A DNA stretch of 64,000 bases. It comes from CAZMGV01 sp964621525 [NCBI: uncultured bacterium]. Its GTDB lineage: Bacteria > JAGRBM01. The stretch covers positions 1 through 64,000 of the forward strand of contig CAZUMS010000018.1 in the NCBI GenBank assembly GCA_964621525.1. Reading direction: 5' to 3'. This document shows, in pieces, positions 16,968 to 31,000 of the stretch (positions within the stretch are counted from its first letter, which is position 1; each line of letters starts with the position of its first letter). Below the pieces are notes generated by a model. That model was not told the DNA's origin, did not search any database, and was given only the letters and a program-made list of their open reading frames with translations. Made by a program: the position numbers and the translations under genes.

Positions 16968-18908
16968 TCAGATTTCGATCTGGACGCCGACCTCGATTAC
17001 CCGCGAGGGCGGCAGATTGAAGAATTCCATTGACTGACGCGCAGCCCTCGATATCAGCGCGAACAACTGCTCGCGCCAGAGGGCCATGTTCTTCACTTTC
17101 CGGCTCGGAATCAGGGTTTCACGGCCCAGAACGTAGGTAACGTCCATGGGGTTGATCTTGAGGCCCTTGCTCTCGCAGAGGCGCAATGCGGCCGGGACAT
17201 CCGGCGACTGCATGAACCCGTACCGGATCAGCACCCGGTAAAACCCCTCGCCCAGTTCCTCGACTTCGATCCCCTCGGACACATTCACGTGCGGGATCTC
17301 CAGGGTTTCCACCGTCAGCAGAATCACCCGTTCATGAATCACGCGGGAATACCGGAGAAGGTGCAGCAGAGAGCCCGGAACGCCCTTGGCGCTCGCCGTA
17401 AGGTAGATCGCCGTCCCCTTCACCCGCGGAATGGCGTTGTCGCGGATATCCTGCTGGAGCACCGTGAGCGGAACGTGCAGTTCCCGTAGCCGGGCGCCCA
17501 GAATTTCCCGCCCTCGCCTCCAGGTGGTCATCACGATCAGCAGGGCGATTCCGATGGAAAGCGGCAGCCATCCGCCTTCGTGAAGTTTCACGATGTTGGT
17601 GGAGAAATACGCAAGATCGACCCCGATAAACAACCCGGTTAGAGGCACAGAAACGGCATCATGCCACTTCCAAAGGTATTTCATCACGATAAACGCCAGC
17701 ATGGTGGTGATCACCATGGTGGTCGTGACTGCGACACCGTAGGCATGGGCCAGGGAACTGGAATCTCCGAACTCCATCACAACCACGATGGTCGCGGCGA
17801 GAAGCGCCCAGTTCACGGTGGGTACATAGATCTGACCGATCTCGGCAGACGAAGTGTGGCGGATCTCCATGCGCGGGAGATAACCGAGCTGGACCGCCTG
17901 GCGCGTCAGCGAAAAGACGCCGGAGATGAGCGCCTGGGAAGCAATCACGGTCGCCGCACTCGCCAGCACGATCAGCGGGTACAGGGCCCACTTGGGCGCC
18001 AGAAGGTAGAAAGGATTGACGGCCGCTTCAGGATCATGGAGGAGCAGTGCCCCCTGGCCGAGGTAGTTCGCCATCAGCGCCGGAAACACCAGCCCGAACC
18101 AGCCGATCCGGATCGGGCGGCGGCCGAAATGGCCCATATCGGCATAAACCGCCTCGCAACCCGTCACGGACAGGAACACGAAGCCGAGAATGATAAAGGC
18201 GTGGTGGCCGTACTCCACGAAAAACCTGACGGCATGCACTGGGTTCAGGGCATGCAGGATCTCCGGCGCCTTCAGTATCCCTCCGAGTCCCAGCAGAAAG
18301 AGAACGGAAAACCAGGCAACCATGACCGGACCGAAAACATTGGCCACCCGCTGGGTGCCGTGTTTCTGGACGACAAACAGGCCGACCAGGATGGCGATAG
18401 AGATCGGCACAATCCAGTGTTCTAGGCCGGGAGCGGCGATCCTGAGACCTTCGACCGCGCTCATCACCGAAATGGCGGGGGTGATCAGGCCGTCGCCATA
18501 GAGGAGTGCCGCGCCGAACAGGCCGAGCGGAACCACGAACCACTTGAGGTGCGAGGCCGGAGACTCCCCGCGAGGGGGAACGATCATCGCCATGAGGGCC
18601 AGGATCCCGCCCTCGCCCCGGTTATCGGCCTGCAAAATCAGCAGCAGGTATTTGACGGAGACGATCAGCGTCAGCGACCAGCAGATAAGCGAAACGACAC
18701 CGAGAACTGACGCCTGACTGACTTCGACGGCGTGACTGCTGCCGAAACATTCCCGGATCGCATAAAGGGGACTCGTTCCGATATCGCCATAGACGACTCC
18801 AAGGGAGCCCAGAGCCAGCAGCCAGAGTTTACTGCCCGTAGCAGGGCCGTGGCCCGCCTTTGCGGCATGGGCGTCACTCATGGGAACCGGGCTGCTTTCG
18901 GAACTCAT
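16968..18908 (-). CDS. kup: Kup-family low-affinity potassium uptake protein
   Basis: Predicted 646-residue inner membrane K+/H+ symporter of the HAK/KUP/KT family. The diagnostic motif GVVYGDIGTSPLYAIRECFG is near the N-terminus, followed by about twelve transmembrane segments and a C-terminal cytoplasmic domain (about residues 475-646). Length fits the family. ATG 18908 is chosen because it leaves a short polar leader before the first membrane motif; ATG 18881 is also possible, and the longer frame to 18998 has no support. It lies directly downstream of the giant lipoprotein gene on the same strand, with no clear terminator between. Confidence 0.93.
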   Translation of the reverse strand: MSSESSPVPMSDAHAAKAGHGPATGSKLWLLALGSLGVVYGDIGTSPLYAIRECFGSSHAVEVSQASVLGVVSLICWSLTLIVSVKYLLLILQADNRGEGGILALMAMIVPPRGESPASHLKWFVVPLGLFGAALLYGDGLITPAISVMSAVEGLRIAAPGLEHWIVPISIAILVGLFVVQKHGTQRVANVFGPVMVAWFSVLFLLGLGGILKAPEILHALNPVHAVRFFVEYGHHAFIILGFVFLSVTGCEAVYADMGHFGRRPIRIGWFGLVFPALMANYLGQGALLLHDPEAAVNPFYLLAPKWALYPLIVLASAATVIASQALISGVFSLTRQAVQLGYLPRMEIRHTSSAEIGQIYVPTVNWALLAATIVVVMEFGDSSSLAHAYGVAVTTTMVITTMLAFIVMKYLWKWHDAVSVPLTGLFIGVDLAYFSTNIVKLHEGGWLPLSIGIALLIVMTTWRRGREILGARLRELHVPLTVLQQDIRDNAIPRVKGTAIYLTASAKGVPGSLLHLLRYSRVIHERVILLTVETLEIPHVNVSEGIEVEELGEGFYRVLIRYGFMQSPDVPAALRLCESKGLKINPMDVTYVLGRETLIPSRKVKNMALWREQLFALISRAARQSMEFFNLPPSRVIEVGVQIEI

Positions 18909-18955
18909 GCGTTTAAACCGGTAACCCCCGGCGGCCAAGGCCCTGAAAGGCCTGC

Positions 18956-18973
18956 CCCCTGCCTGGGCAGGGG
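18956..18973. other. Hairpin between giant gene and kup
   Basis: CCCCTGC (18956-18962) pairs with GCAGGGG (18967-18973) around a 4-base loop, in the 153-base gap between the giant lipoprotein stop and kup. There is no T-run on either strand, so termination is not supported. The gap otherwise holds GC-rich sequence with repeated GCAGGGG and AGGCC blocks. Confidence 0.35.
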
Positions 18974-19061
18974 TAGCAAGCCAGCCCCTCCGGAACAAGG
19001 CAGGGGCCGCGACCGGAAAACCCCGCCACGGCCCCCATGGATACCCAAGGTCCCCTGTCCC

Positions 19062-22000
19062 TTAGGGGATCGTCACGCTCGCACTTGCCGGCGGGCCCAC
19101 CGGTCCCGTACAGACCAGTTCGTAGTCACCCGGCGCGGGCACGGTCACGGCATTGCCACCCGGCTGGAAGTCGAGATCCACCGAGAGGCCATCGCCCGAC
19201 AGGGTGCAGGCGTCCTCCACTCCCGTCGTGCTCCAGGCGAGCTGCAGACCGGACGGGTTGGTGAACGAATAGATCACCGGGTGAAGCGGATTGAGATGGT
19301 AGCCCAGATCAACCGGCGTAGCGTCGGCCGTCCCGAGATCGGAACGGGTGATCAGGTCGCGCCAGTCGCTTCCGAACGGAACTGACGGGAAACCATAGGC
19401 AGTATTGTCCGCATCCGTATCGTCGCCAAAATCGACACAATCACTGTCGAACGACTGGCCCGCCGCAATCTGCGAGAGGAACAGATGACCGCTCGCCGCC
19501 TCGACGAATGGATCGCCGTCCTCGGGGATGCCCCCGTCCAGCAGGTTGAACGGCGCCGCCGCGTGGGTGACTGCAAGGTTCTGCACTGCGCAGGCGCTAT
19601 CAATGGTAAAAGCTCCCTGAACGTCAGGATTACCCCCCGCGGAGTTACCGAAGAACACTGAATTATAGAGCGATTTCGCGCCAGCACCGGTGCCGAACAG
19701 GGCTCCCGCCACTCCGGCAGAATTCAGGCTGAACGAGGTGTTTGTGATCCGGTGGGTACCCACACCGTCCAGATACAGGCCACTACCATTGCCGGTCGCC
19801 TGATTATCAACCCAAATGCCGTTGATGACTTCCACATCGCCGGTCGTGGTCAGCAACGCGCCGCCGCCATTGCCGCCGGCAGCATCGTTGGCCTGGAAAA
19901 TAGTGCTGTACATCAGCACGGGCTGCAGCCCGGTGACGTATAATCCGCCGCCAGAGGTGGCAGAATTTTCCTGGAAAGTACTGTTCTGGATCATGACGTT
20001 GTATTCGAACACATACAGGCCGCCGCCCGTACCCACCGCAGTGGAGTTTCCGGCAATCTCGGTATCCATGAGTTCGAAGGTCCTGGCCGTTGCCGTGAAG
20101 TTTTCCAGGTGAATGCCACCGCCGTCACCAACCCCGGCCGAATTATTGACGATGCGGCTCCGCTCAATGCGGACGTCGCAGCCGTCGCAGAAGAGCGCCC
20201 CACCCTCGAACACAGCCGTTCCGTCCTCTAGCAGCGTCGAATCGACTAGCAGGGTCGTGCCGGCGAATGCGGCAATATGTCCGCCATTCATGGACGTATT
20301 TTCCCGGAATTCCATGCTGCGGGTATACCCGATCGAATTGCCGGAAAGCCGTAAGCCGCCGCCGTTGGTACCGCCGCTGCCGCCGGTCACGGTGAGGCCG
20401 TCGAGGTAAAGCCGAGCATCGCCCGTGAGGCTGATAACGGAGTTCGACGTGCCCTGGCCGGAGATCGTGCCACGGTAGGAGGGCAGGTACCGGTCCGCAA
20501 AGGCCGTCTCGGTACCGGCGAAGCCGCCGAACAGGTAGACGGAGCCCGTGCTCCGGCTGATGACCGGATCGGCCGCCACGCCCGACTCGCGGATGTAGGT
20601 GCCCTCGGCAAGCCATACGTGGTCGCCGTCGCCGGCCTCTGCCAGCACGGCCGCCAGGCTGTTCGACCGGTTGTTCCAGCTCACGCCGTTACAGGTACCG
20701 GTGCAGGAATTGCCCACGTACCAGCGCGCCGCCGGATCGTAATGGGCGCCCATGTCCACGGTACCCGTGTCCACCTCGCTCGCAAGGCCGGTCGTCTGGT
20801 CGCGCCAGTCGGTGAGGCCGTAGGTAGCAACGGCCGTGTCAGCATCCGTATCATCGCCGGCGTCCACGCAGGCAGAAGTATAGGCGTCACCCTGCGACAC
20901 CTGTTTCAGGAACAGCTCGCCGCCGAGACCCCGGCGGAAGGGGTCGCCGAGAGTGGCCCCGGCCTGATCGAGAACAATGGTGTTGCCATTATCCGTATCG
21001 CCCGGCTCGTACAGACAGGTATCTTCCGTTGTGACGGCGATCAAATCGTCAAAGTCGTCGCCCACTCCGGTGCCGGCCGCGCTGGAGCCCCGGTTTCCGT
21101 AGAACACCGAGTTGTAGATATCGACGGTGCTTGTGACGGTGCCGCTCACGGCGCCGCCGGCACCGGTGCCGTCAAGCTCGGAATCGGCGATGTTGTATCC
21201 GAACGATGAATTGTAGATCTCTGCGTTGCCGTATACGCAGCCGATCGCGCCGCCGGAGCCGCTGGTGCGGTTATCCGTGAACGTCACGTTGGCGAGATCG
21301 ATCTGTATACCATTGTTATCGCTGCAGATCGCACCGCCGCCCTGAGAGCCGGCCTCGTTCCCGTCAAAAATGCTGTCCGTAATCATCACGTCGCTGACGG
21401 AGGCGTAATACGCGCCACCGCCGAAGGCACCGGTAACGTTATTCCGGAACAGCGAACCGTCGACCGTAAATGCCGTCGAGAAATCCGAATAAATGGCGCC
21501 ACCAGCGTCGGTTGTTTCGTTGCCGAGGAACCCGGAATCCAGGATCTGGACATTGTCGCTGCCGATGGTGGCGATCGCGCCGCCCAGCAGCGTCGCCGGA
21601 TCTGAATTCTCGAACGTCGAGCTTCCGACCATAACATCATCGGTATTGTTCAGATACAGGCCACCGCCGCCGCCGGCAGCCCCGTTCCCGGTGAATACCG
21701 AATCCCGGACAGAAATATCCGATCCGAAATCGAGGTACACCGCGCCGCCCCGGTTCGTAGCGCTGTTGCTCTCGAAGTGACTGGCGGAAATATCGATACC
21801 GGTCGAATCGATCAGGCTGACGGCTCCGCCATCTCCTGCGGAGCTGTTGCCGTTCAGATCGAACCGTTCGATGAAGACATCCGACACCGTGTCGCCGAGA
21901 ATTGCGCCATCGGTCTCTCCGGCAAGTTCCGTCAGTTCGCCGTCTACGCGGTCCAGGGCGCTCGTTTCCGTGCCGTCAAAGCCGCCGAGCAGCACGAGGT

Positions 22001-25000
22001 CGCTCCGGAGATCGGCGAAGCGGGTGAAGGCTCCGGTGCCCAGCGTGCCGGGGCCGTCGCCCGCCCAGATATGGTCGCCGGGGCCTGCCGAGTCGATGAC
22101 CGACTGGATCGTCGCCCGGGCGGTCAGCCAGCTCAGGCCGTCGTTCAGGTCGCTGCCCGACGGATGGACATACCAGCGGCGCGGCTCCCGGTAGTGGGCG
22201 CCGATGTCCGTGGGGCTGAACCCCTCCGGATCGCCGTAGAAGCTCGTGGTCGCCTCGGACCGGGTGAAGTCGAGACCGGTGAACGCCGTGTCCGAAAGCG
22301 TCTCGCTGCCCGCATCCACGCAGGCGGAGGTGTAGGCATCGCCATCGTCCGTGCGCTTCAGGAACACCTGGCCGGCAACGCCGCTCCGGAAGGGGTCGCC
22401 CTTCGCCGGGGTCGAGCCGTCGAGGAGCACGTTGCCCGTGCCCGGGAGGCCCGTTCCGTTACACGCATAGGAAATGCCGAAAAGCCCGGCACCGCCAGCG
22501 TCGCTGCTAATTCCGCCTGCCCGTTCGTTTCCGTAAAACGCACTGTTACGAATCGTGATCACGCCGGCGAGGTCGGCATGAATCGCACCAGCCGCGGCTC
22601 CACCGGAGATGTTGTTCCTGAAGGTCCCGTGATCGACGACCTTGCCCCCGCCCGTGACGGCAATGGCCGCGCCTTCGGTGACGGCGCCATTGCCATCGAA
22701 AGTGACGTTCACGAGAGTAAACGGCGTGGAAGATGCGAAAATGCCGCCGCCCCGGGCGCCTGAGGCATTCGCGGTGAAGGAGGTAGTCTCCACTCTCAGA
22801 GTATTGCCGCCGCCGGTCTGCGCGGCGATTCCGCCGCCCGTGGAGCCGGAATAGTTGTTCCGGATCCGGGAGTTCCGCACCGTCAGGTTTCCGCTGGTCA
22901 TTCCGATACCGCCGCCACTGATACCGGCGGCCGTATTGTTCCGGATGTCCAGATTGCTCAGTTCCAGACCGGCCCCGCCGATGTCGAGATGGATGCCAGC
23001 TCCGTTGAGGATGTCGTCGTCGTATCCGTTCGCCACGGTCAGCCCGTCGATGAGTCCCGACCCCCCGGTTTCGAACCGGATGACTTCATCCGAATCCCCG
23101 GCGTTGCCGGTACCGGAACTGTCGAAATCGCCATTCAGCACCGTGAGCGTGGCATCCACCCGGTCCGGCCGTTCGAGGACCGACTGCTCCGAAGGCGTCG
23201 CGCCTGCAAAACCGCCGTAGATCTTCACCGGACCGTTCGCGGTAATAACCGGGATATTCACCGCCGTTGCCAGATAGGAGCCTTCGGCAATCAGCACCTG
23301 TCCGTAGGGCATCGCTTCCGCGTCGTCCACGGCCGTCTGGAGATTGCCGGCGCCGTAGGCATTCGCCCAGCCCGAGCCATCGGCCGCACCGCCGCCCGTC
23401 ACGGTCACAAAGCGCGAGTTCTCGCCGATGGTGTAAACCGTCGAGGCTGTCATGACGCCGTCGTCCACCTCGACCTCGATGTCGCAGGTGACGCCGAGTG
23501 CCGGGCAGGTGCCGGTGATCTCGCCCGTGCCGCCGTCCACGGAGAACCAGTTGCCCAGGTAAACGGACGAGCAGGCGTTTGCCACCGTGATATCCGAGTA
23601 GGCCCACAGGTCGCCGGTATCCGTGTCGGTCAGTGCCGGAGTCAGCGTAAAGCTGTCGCCGTCGGCGCAGTCCATGAGCACTCCGCCCGCGAGCGCCGGG
23701 GCGTCGTTCGCGCCGGTGATCGTGATTTCGACCGTACCGGTGGAGACGGCGCCGTTCGAATCGCGAATCGCGTAGGTGAAGCTGTCCACCAGCGTCTCGC
23801 CATCCGAGAGATCCTCGAAGGGTTCCGGTGTGCGGTCGTAGATGATGTCGGTGCCGGCCACCGTCACGGCCACGCCATAGGCGCTCACGCCGGAGACGCC
23901 GTCGGCGAACTCGACCGCGTCATAGGTGTCCACATCCGAGTCGTTCGTGAGCAGCGTCGCGATGGGGATCGTAATGTCCACGCCCGAATTCTCGGTATCC
24001 GCGAAGCTGTCCAGACCGGCAACCGGCGGCTGGTTTTCCCCGTCAATGGTGGCGGAGAAGTCGCGGCCGACGCTGTCCGTGCAGGACAGCGTCCAGTTGT
24101 CGGAGCCGGCCGGGAAGGTCCAGTTACCGGCCGAAAGGGCGCTGCCCGAAACCGTGTGCTGCACGGTGCCGTTCGCATCCAGGATGTCGCAGGACGTAAC
24201 GTCGCCGTAGACGTTCCAGGCGACCGCCGTGGCAAGGTTCACGAGCCTCAGGTCGCCGATCCAGGCGTATTCGGACGGGTCATAGTGGCGGCCCAGGTCG
24301 GACGTGCCGCTGTCAAAAGTGCCATCGGCGCGGGTGGTCTGCGACGTAAAGGTGAAGGGCACGAGGCCGTCATTGCCGGCATCCACGCAGGCGCTGGTGT
24401 AGGCGGAGCCCGCCACCCCGGCGTGCCGCAGGAACAGCTCGCCGGATGGTCCCTCGGTGAACGGATCACCGAAGGCCGGTGTCGAGTTGTCGAGCAACGG
24501 ACCGGCAGTCGTGATCGTAACGCCCGCCAGCGTGCCCGCGAAATCCTGTGGTGAACAGACCGAATCAAGCTCCAGGGAATTGACAACACCATCAATATCA
24601 GGTCTGGCCGTAGCTCCGCCTATGCTGTAATTTCCATAGAAAACCGTATTCTGGACAAATAACGGGGTGTTGAAGAAGCTATAGATTGTGCTGCCGCTAT
24701 TTCCGGCATTGTTCGCAATGGTCGCATTCCTGAGGGTGACAGAGACATTATTGCCTATTCCGATCGCCCCAGTCCCCGACGTGATCACATTGCCCTGCCC
24801 CACATTGCCTGCAATCGTCACGTTATCCCACACATGAACTGCGGTCCCTGAAATTCCAGAGAAAAAGATGGGAGCCGATGCAGCCGATCCATCGTTCTGG
24901 TAATTCGTGTTGTTCAGAAACGCTGAATTGCTGACAAAAGTACTTGTGTATCTAAACAGTCCGATAGCCCGAATGATTGCTGTGTTGCCATCCACGAGTA

Positions 25001-28000
25001 CCCTGTCGAGATGCAGTTCAGCCCGGGGCAGGTGGTTCCCGGTCGCATAATCAGTCGAAATGGTCAGTGACTGGTTCCCGGTGAAGCGCACATTCTCGAC
25101 TCTCGTGATCTGTCCGGGCCACGAAGCGGCATAAAGCCCACCGGCAGCAGTACCGCTACTGGGAGTGGTGGAAATGCCTTTCTCTATTACCGCATTCCGG
25201 ATGACAATTTCCTGATGAGGATTGGTCGTGACAATGCTGCCGCTGGCGCTGCGACCGATGCTGCCGGTCACGCCATCCAGAACCGATCCGGTGTTCATCA
25301 GAATCACCGGTCCCGCATCTCCCGCATCGGGCACACCGCTGTTGTTCACGTCACCCGACAGCACCGTCCGGTCCGGCGCCAAGCGGGTGGAGGGGAACGA
25401 ACTCTCCGAACCCGTAAACCCGCCGTACAGCCCCACCTGTGCCGGCAAGGTGACAAAGGCGGCTCCGCCAACGGTCGCCCGATAGGTGCCTTCCTTCAGC
25501 CAGATGTCGGTCCAGAGGGGAAGCGCCGCCGTGGCTGCTTCGGGAGCCGTGTTGTATCCCGTCGCCCAGGTCTTGCCGTTCTCGGTGCCGGTGTTCGATG
25601 GATTCGCCACCACCGCCTCACGGACGATGACATAAGAGCTTCCAGTGTGGTCCGAAAGTTCCGAACAGTCGGCCCGGTATAGACCCGGCGCCAGGTTTAA
25701 AGTGGCGCTGACCGTTCCCGCACCGCCGGGGATCGAACCGGCATAGGTCTCCGTGGACACCTCATAGACATCGCAGCCGGTGATGACGCCCACGGCTTCG
25801 ACCGAAAGTGTCACCTCACTGCCCGCCGCCAGCACGGCGCTTGAGGCCGTCAGCGACGGCGTCCGGAGCGGCAGGTAGTTCAGGCCGTCCTGCGGGACGT
25901 AGTGAACGCCCGCATCGACATCGCCGGCGTCATCCAGATACGGTCCCCCGAGCGACGGATCGTCGAGCAGCGTGGTGTAGTCGAACCAGTTGCCGAGTCC
26001 CGCGGCCGTAAACGCCGACGTTGCCTGGGCAACATCCCCGGCATCGGCACAGGCGGAAGTATAGGCATCTCCGGTCGAGGCGCTCTTCAGGAACAGCTCG
26101 CCGGTCGCCATCCGGTGGAACGGATCGCCGAGGTTCGCTGCCGTGCCGTCCAGGATCACGTTGCCCAGAGAGGCCACGTTCATCGTCGCTCCGAAATCCT
26201 GGAGGCCGCAGGAGTTGTTCACCGCCCCGTTGCCGGTGCCTGTTGACGGCGTCCGGTTCACATCCATCAGCGTGGCGCTGTTTCCCGACAGGTTGCGGTA
26301 GAACGCCGAGTTCCAGACGTTCAGGGCAGTGGTGCCGGAAGCAACTAAGTTGTTGATGTCGATCGCCCCGCCAGTGTCACTGGAGTAGTTGCCGTCGAAG
26401 GAGCTGTTCACCACGTTGACGGTCAGGGTACCAGCGCCGGCATTCAGGCCGATGGCGCCGCCTCGCCCCAGCGGGGTCATGTTTTCCCGGAATGCCGAAC
26501 TGACGATGTCCGTCGTCATGCCTGCGGCAGCGCCCTCGATCCAGAGCGCGCCGCCGCGGTTCGTGCCGGTCTTCTGGAGGCTGTTCTTCCAGAACAGGGA
26601 ATCGGCAATCGTCAGGTTCGTCATGTTGCGGAGGAACGCCGCGCCGCCGGCACGAATGCCCGAGGCAACAGTCGACCGGTTGCCGATGACCTTCGTACTG
26701 TCGATCGTGAGTGAAATCGCACGGTCCACAAACAGCGCCGATCCGCTGAGACCCCTGTTCGCTTCGAACAGCGTGTCTTCGATGCGGATCGTGGAAACCC
26801 GGGCTCCACCCGAATCCAAGGTCGCTAGTGCGCCGCCATTGCCGGTGAAGTTGTTCACAAACTCGCTGTCGCGCACCGTCACGTCCATGCCGCTAACCGC
26901 AGTAGAATGCTGCATGTAGACCGCGCCACCCCTCACACCGGCAGCTGAAGCGCTATTATTCTCGAATCTCGAGCCCGTGATGGTAACTACTGTCCCCGGA
27001 TTCGCATTTGAATGGACCCAGACAGCCCCGCCATTACTGTTCGGGACCGCATTCCCCGTGAACGTATCCCCATCGAACGACACCGAACCCATGTTGTTCA
27101 GGAACAGCGCGCCGCCGCCGGTCAGGGTCGCGGTATTCGATTCGTAGACCGAATTGCGGCTGCTGAACGCCACAGAGTTCGTGTCGATCTTGAATGCACC
27201 GCCTTCGCTCCCTGAATTCTGCCGGATCGTCGAATCCGAGATCTCCACGCTGGGAGCGTTGGTGATCCACGCCGCTCCGCCGATATTGCTGCTGGCGTTC
27301 AACTCGATCGTGGACGACCCGATCCGCAGGCTGCACCCGTCGGACCTGATCGCTGCCGCTGCCACAGCTGAGTGATGGTCGAACAGCGAGTTCGCGACCG
27401 TAATGGTCCCGCTACCGCAGGAGTCGATATTGAGCCCTGCGCCGGTGCCAGCGGTGACGCCGCGGGTGATGTGGAGGCCGTCCAGCCGGACCGAACTGCT
27501 GCCGGTTACATTGAGGACGTTGGCGCTCGTGTTCGCGCCGTCCAGCACGGTGTAGGTGCCCGAAGGCCGTTCGAAGATGTAGGTCTCGGTACCTGCAAAA
27601 CCGCCCATGACGCTGATGCCGGGCTTGGTATCGATGGTGAACATCGTCGCGGCGGAAGAAGCCGTATAGGTGTCGTCCTTCACCCAGATGTGGTTGCCCG
27701 GCTGTGCAAGATCGATACCCGCCTGCAGGCCGTTCGCGGCGTTATCCCACGAGCTGCCGTCGCCCGTGCCCGCCCCGCCCTTCGTCACATGAATGACGTC
27801 CGGCGTCGGATAGTGCCGGGCCGAGTCGAGGTCTCCGAACAGCAGGTCTTCGTCCCCCAGCAGGGTGGCCGTGTAGTCCGCGTCGAAGGTCAGCAGGAAC
27901 AGGTTGATCCGCTCCAGCAGGAAATAAGGGGCAATCCAGTTGGCCAGCGTCAGGCCGCCACCGTCCACACAGGCGGAGGTGTAGCTGTCGCCCGCTCCGG

Positions 28001-31000
28001 CGTGCTTCAGGAAAATCTTCCCGTCGTAGTCTTCCACGAACGGGTCGCCCAGTTCGTCCGTCGAACCGTCGAGCCACACGGGGAAATCGCCGGCCGGGTC
28101 GACGGCCGTCACGTCCGTCTCCGAGCAGAGGTAGTCCAGTTCCCAGACGGGGGCCCCGGCGCTCGCAAACTCGGAAACCACGGAGGGGTTCACGCCATCG
28201 CCGTCCAGGTTGCCGTAGAACGCGGAATTTCCGAACGAGAGGCTGCCGGAGTTGTCGCCGAACATGGCACCGCCGTCGCCCGTTCCGTCATCGTCGCTGT
28301 CGGCGACGTTGTTCCGGAAGGTCGCCTGGGCCATATAAATATTGGAATCGCTGCCGGTACTGTACAGACCGCCGCCCGACTGGACGGCCTGATTACCGTC
28401 GAAGGTCACATCGATACCGACGATATTCGTCATATTGAACAGATACTCGACACCCAGGCCGCCGCCGTTCACGGCCGCCTGATTACCGGTAAAGGTCACG
28501 CTGTCCAGATAGACCTCGCTCACGTCCCTCAGGGAGGCGCCGCCGCCGTTACCCGAAAGAGCCGAGTTGTTCACAAACTCCGTGTCCGCGATCCGGCTGA
28601 CCGTTAAGGTCGCCGGGCCGTCGACCGTATCCAGGAACAGGCCGCCGCCGGAAACCGCCGTGTTGCCTTCCAAGGTGACGCCGGTAAGCGAAATTCTTCC
28701 GCCGGAGCTGGCCATGCCGCCGCCGGCAAGCGCCATGCTGCTGGAAACGGTCACATCCTCCAGGACCGCCGCGTAGGACAGCGTGTAGAAATTCGGGACC
28801 GTTGCCCGGACTCCTCCGCCCTCGCCGTCCGCGTAACACTCTTCGACCGTGCTGTCCTTCAGCACCCACCGGAACACATCGGAGCCGTCCACACAGCCGC
28901 CGTCTCCGCCGTTGGCATAGCCCCACCGGATATCCACTCCCTCGAGCCAGCTGTCGGAAGCCATGAGCGCCACAGGGTCGGCGTCGCCAACCGTCGCCGA
29001 CAGCGAACCATCGCGATCGCCGTTCAGGGTCGTCCGCGACCCTGACGGCCGGTCAGCCACGGCTTCCTCGGCGCCGTCGAAGCCGCCGATCACCATGACG
29101 CCCCGGGCAAGGCTCACCACCGGGTCCGCGCCCGAAGTGTCGCCAGCCTGTTCTGCGCTGGTATCGACCCAGACCTGATCACCCCAGTCCGCGAGATCCA
29201 CCGCCGCCTGGAGGCTGGCCTTTGCCGCCGCCCAGGAGGAGCCGTCGTTCGAATCGTCGCCGTTCAGGCCGGACACGTAGTAGATGTCCGGGCGGCTGTG
29301 CATGGCACCAGCGTCCGCAGGGTGCGAAACCGCCGCTCCGTACAGGGAAGACGAGAAGTCCGCCTCGGTGAGACCCGCCTCGAGGAACGCAGCCGCTGCA
29401 TATCCTGGGTCACCCGCGTCCACGCAGGCGCTCGTCACCGTTCCGCCATCCACCGCCTGCTTCAGGGCGAGCTTGCCGAAGGGACCGCGTACAAACGGGT
29501 CGGACAGGGCGTCCGTGCTGCCGTCCAGCACGACCGTATTGGGCCCGAGTGCCGACTGGGCACAGTTGAATTCGGCCGTGATCAGGCTGTTGCCGCCGCT
29601 GGCGATTTCGGACGGCAAAAACGCGGGGAACGGCGCCATTGTCAGGACCGAGTTGCCCCAGAAGGCCGAATTTGCCACCTCGAACGACGAGTCTTCAGTA
29701 TAAACCGCACCGCCGGAATAGCCGCCGAAACCGGTTTCATCGGCGACGTTTCCGTCAAAGGAGCCCTGAACGACCCTGGCGGTCGTAAAGAGCAGACGGA
29801 GCGCGCCTCCGTCCTCATCGGCCCGGTTGTCCGCGAAGGAAACGCCCGTGAAGTGGACCCAGGCGTCCTCGATATCGGCACCGGCGCCGCCGCTGGTGGT
29901 ATAGTTATCGGAGAAGGCCGAATCGGTGACAAGCATCGGCTCATCGGAAAACACGTTAACAATATACAGGGAGAGACCGCCAGCACCCGACGACGCCTGG
30001 TTGGCCGTCGCGTAGACCCGGTTCAGCCGGACCCCTTCGGTTTCTTCGAGGGCGATGGCGCCACCGTAGCTGTCGGAATAGTTGCGGTCGGCCACGAGCT
30101 GGTCGGCCGTGAATCCGTCCACGAAATACACGGCAATGCCGCCACCGTCTTCTTCGGCGAAGTTGTCCTCAAGGACGGTCTTCTCCACCAGAATGTCCTC
30201 GCTGTCCTCAATGTAAATCCCGCCGCCGTATTCGTCGTCGGCAGTATTCTGGGAGAAGGCCGAATTCCGGACCGTAATGTCTTCGGAATCCTCGATGTAC
30301 AGGCCGCCGCCGTATTCATCGGCGTAGTTGTTCGAGACGGTTACGTTACGAATCACGACGTCTTCGCTGTCCTCGATGTAAATCCCGCCGCCGCTCTCGT
30401 CATTGGCTGTGTTCGAATCGATGACGGTATTGGAGATCTCAAGATTCTCGACCTCGTCGACATAGATGCCGCCGCCGCTCTCGATATTGGCTGTGTTCGA
30501 ATCGATGACGATATTGGAGATCTCAATATTTTCGATCTCATCGGCATAGATCCCGCCGCCGTATTCATCCGCATAGTTGTCGTGGATATTGAGATTGCGG
30601 AGTACGACGTTCTCGCAGTCGAAAACGTAGAGGCCGCCGCCGCTAAAGGGCGTCCATCCGTCCGTGATCTCAAGCCCATCCAGCACGACTTCGCTGTTCT
30701 GGACCCCGGCAACGGGACCCTGATTGCCTTCGCCGTCGATTACCGAGGGGTTCAGCGCCGGGTCAGGCCGCTGCGACAGGGCGGTTTCGGTTCCGTCGAA
30801 GCCGCCGTAAACATGGACGCCATAGGATGAGGCGGTGAATGCCACTCCGGAACCGCCACCGTCATAGGTACCGCCAGCGACCCAGACATTGCCTGTAAAG
30901 ATGCCGTCAAAGCTGAAATCGGAGATTGCATCGTTGATGCCATTGTTGTTTCCGTTGGCGGCATTGCCCCAGGAATCACCGCTCTCGTCGCCGGCGCCGG

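Noticed and set aside
30000-30640. CRISPR-like array in the coil repeat region
   Set aside because: The repeats are in frame, contiguous without unique spacers, and code for beta-helix coils.
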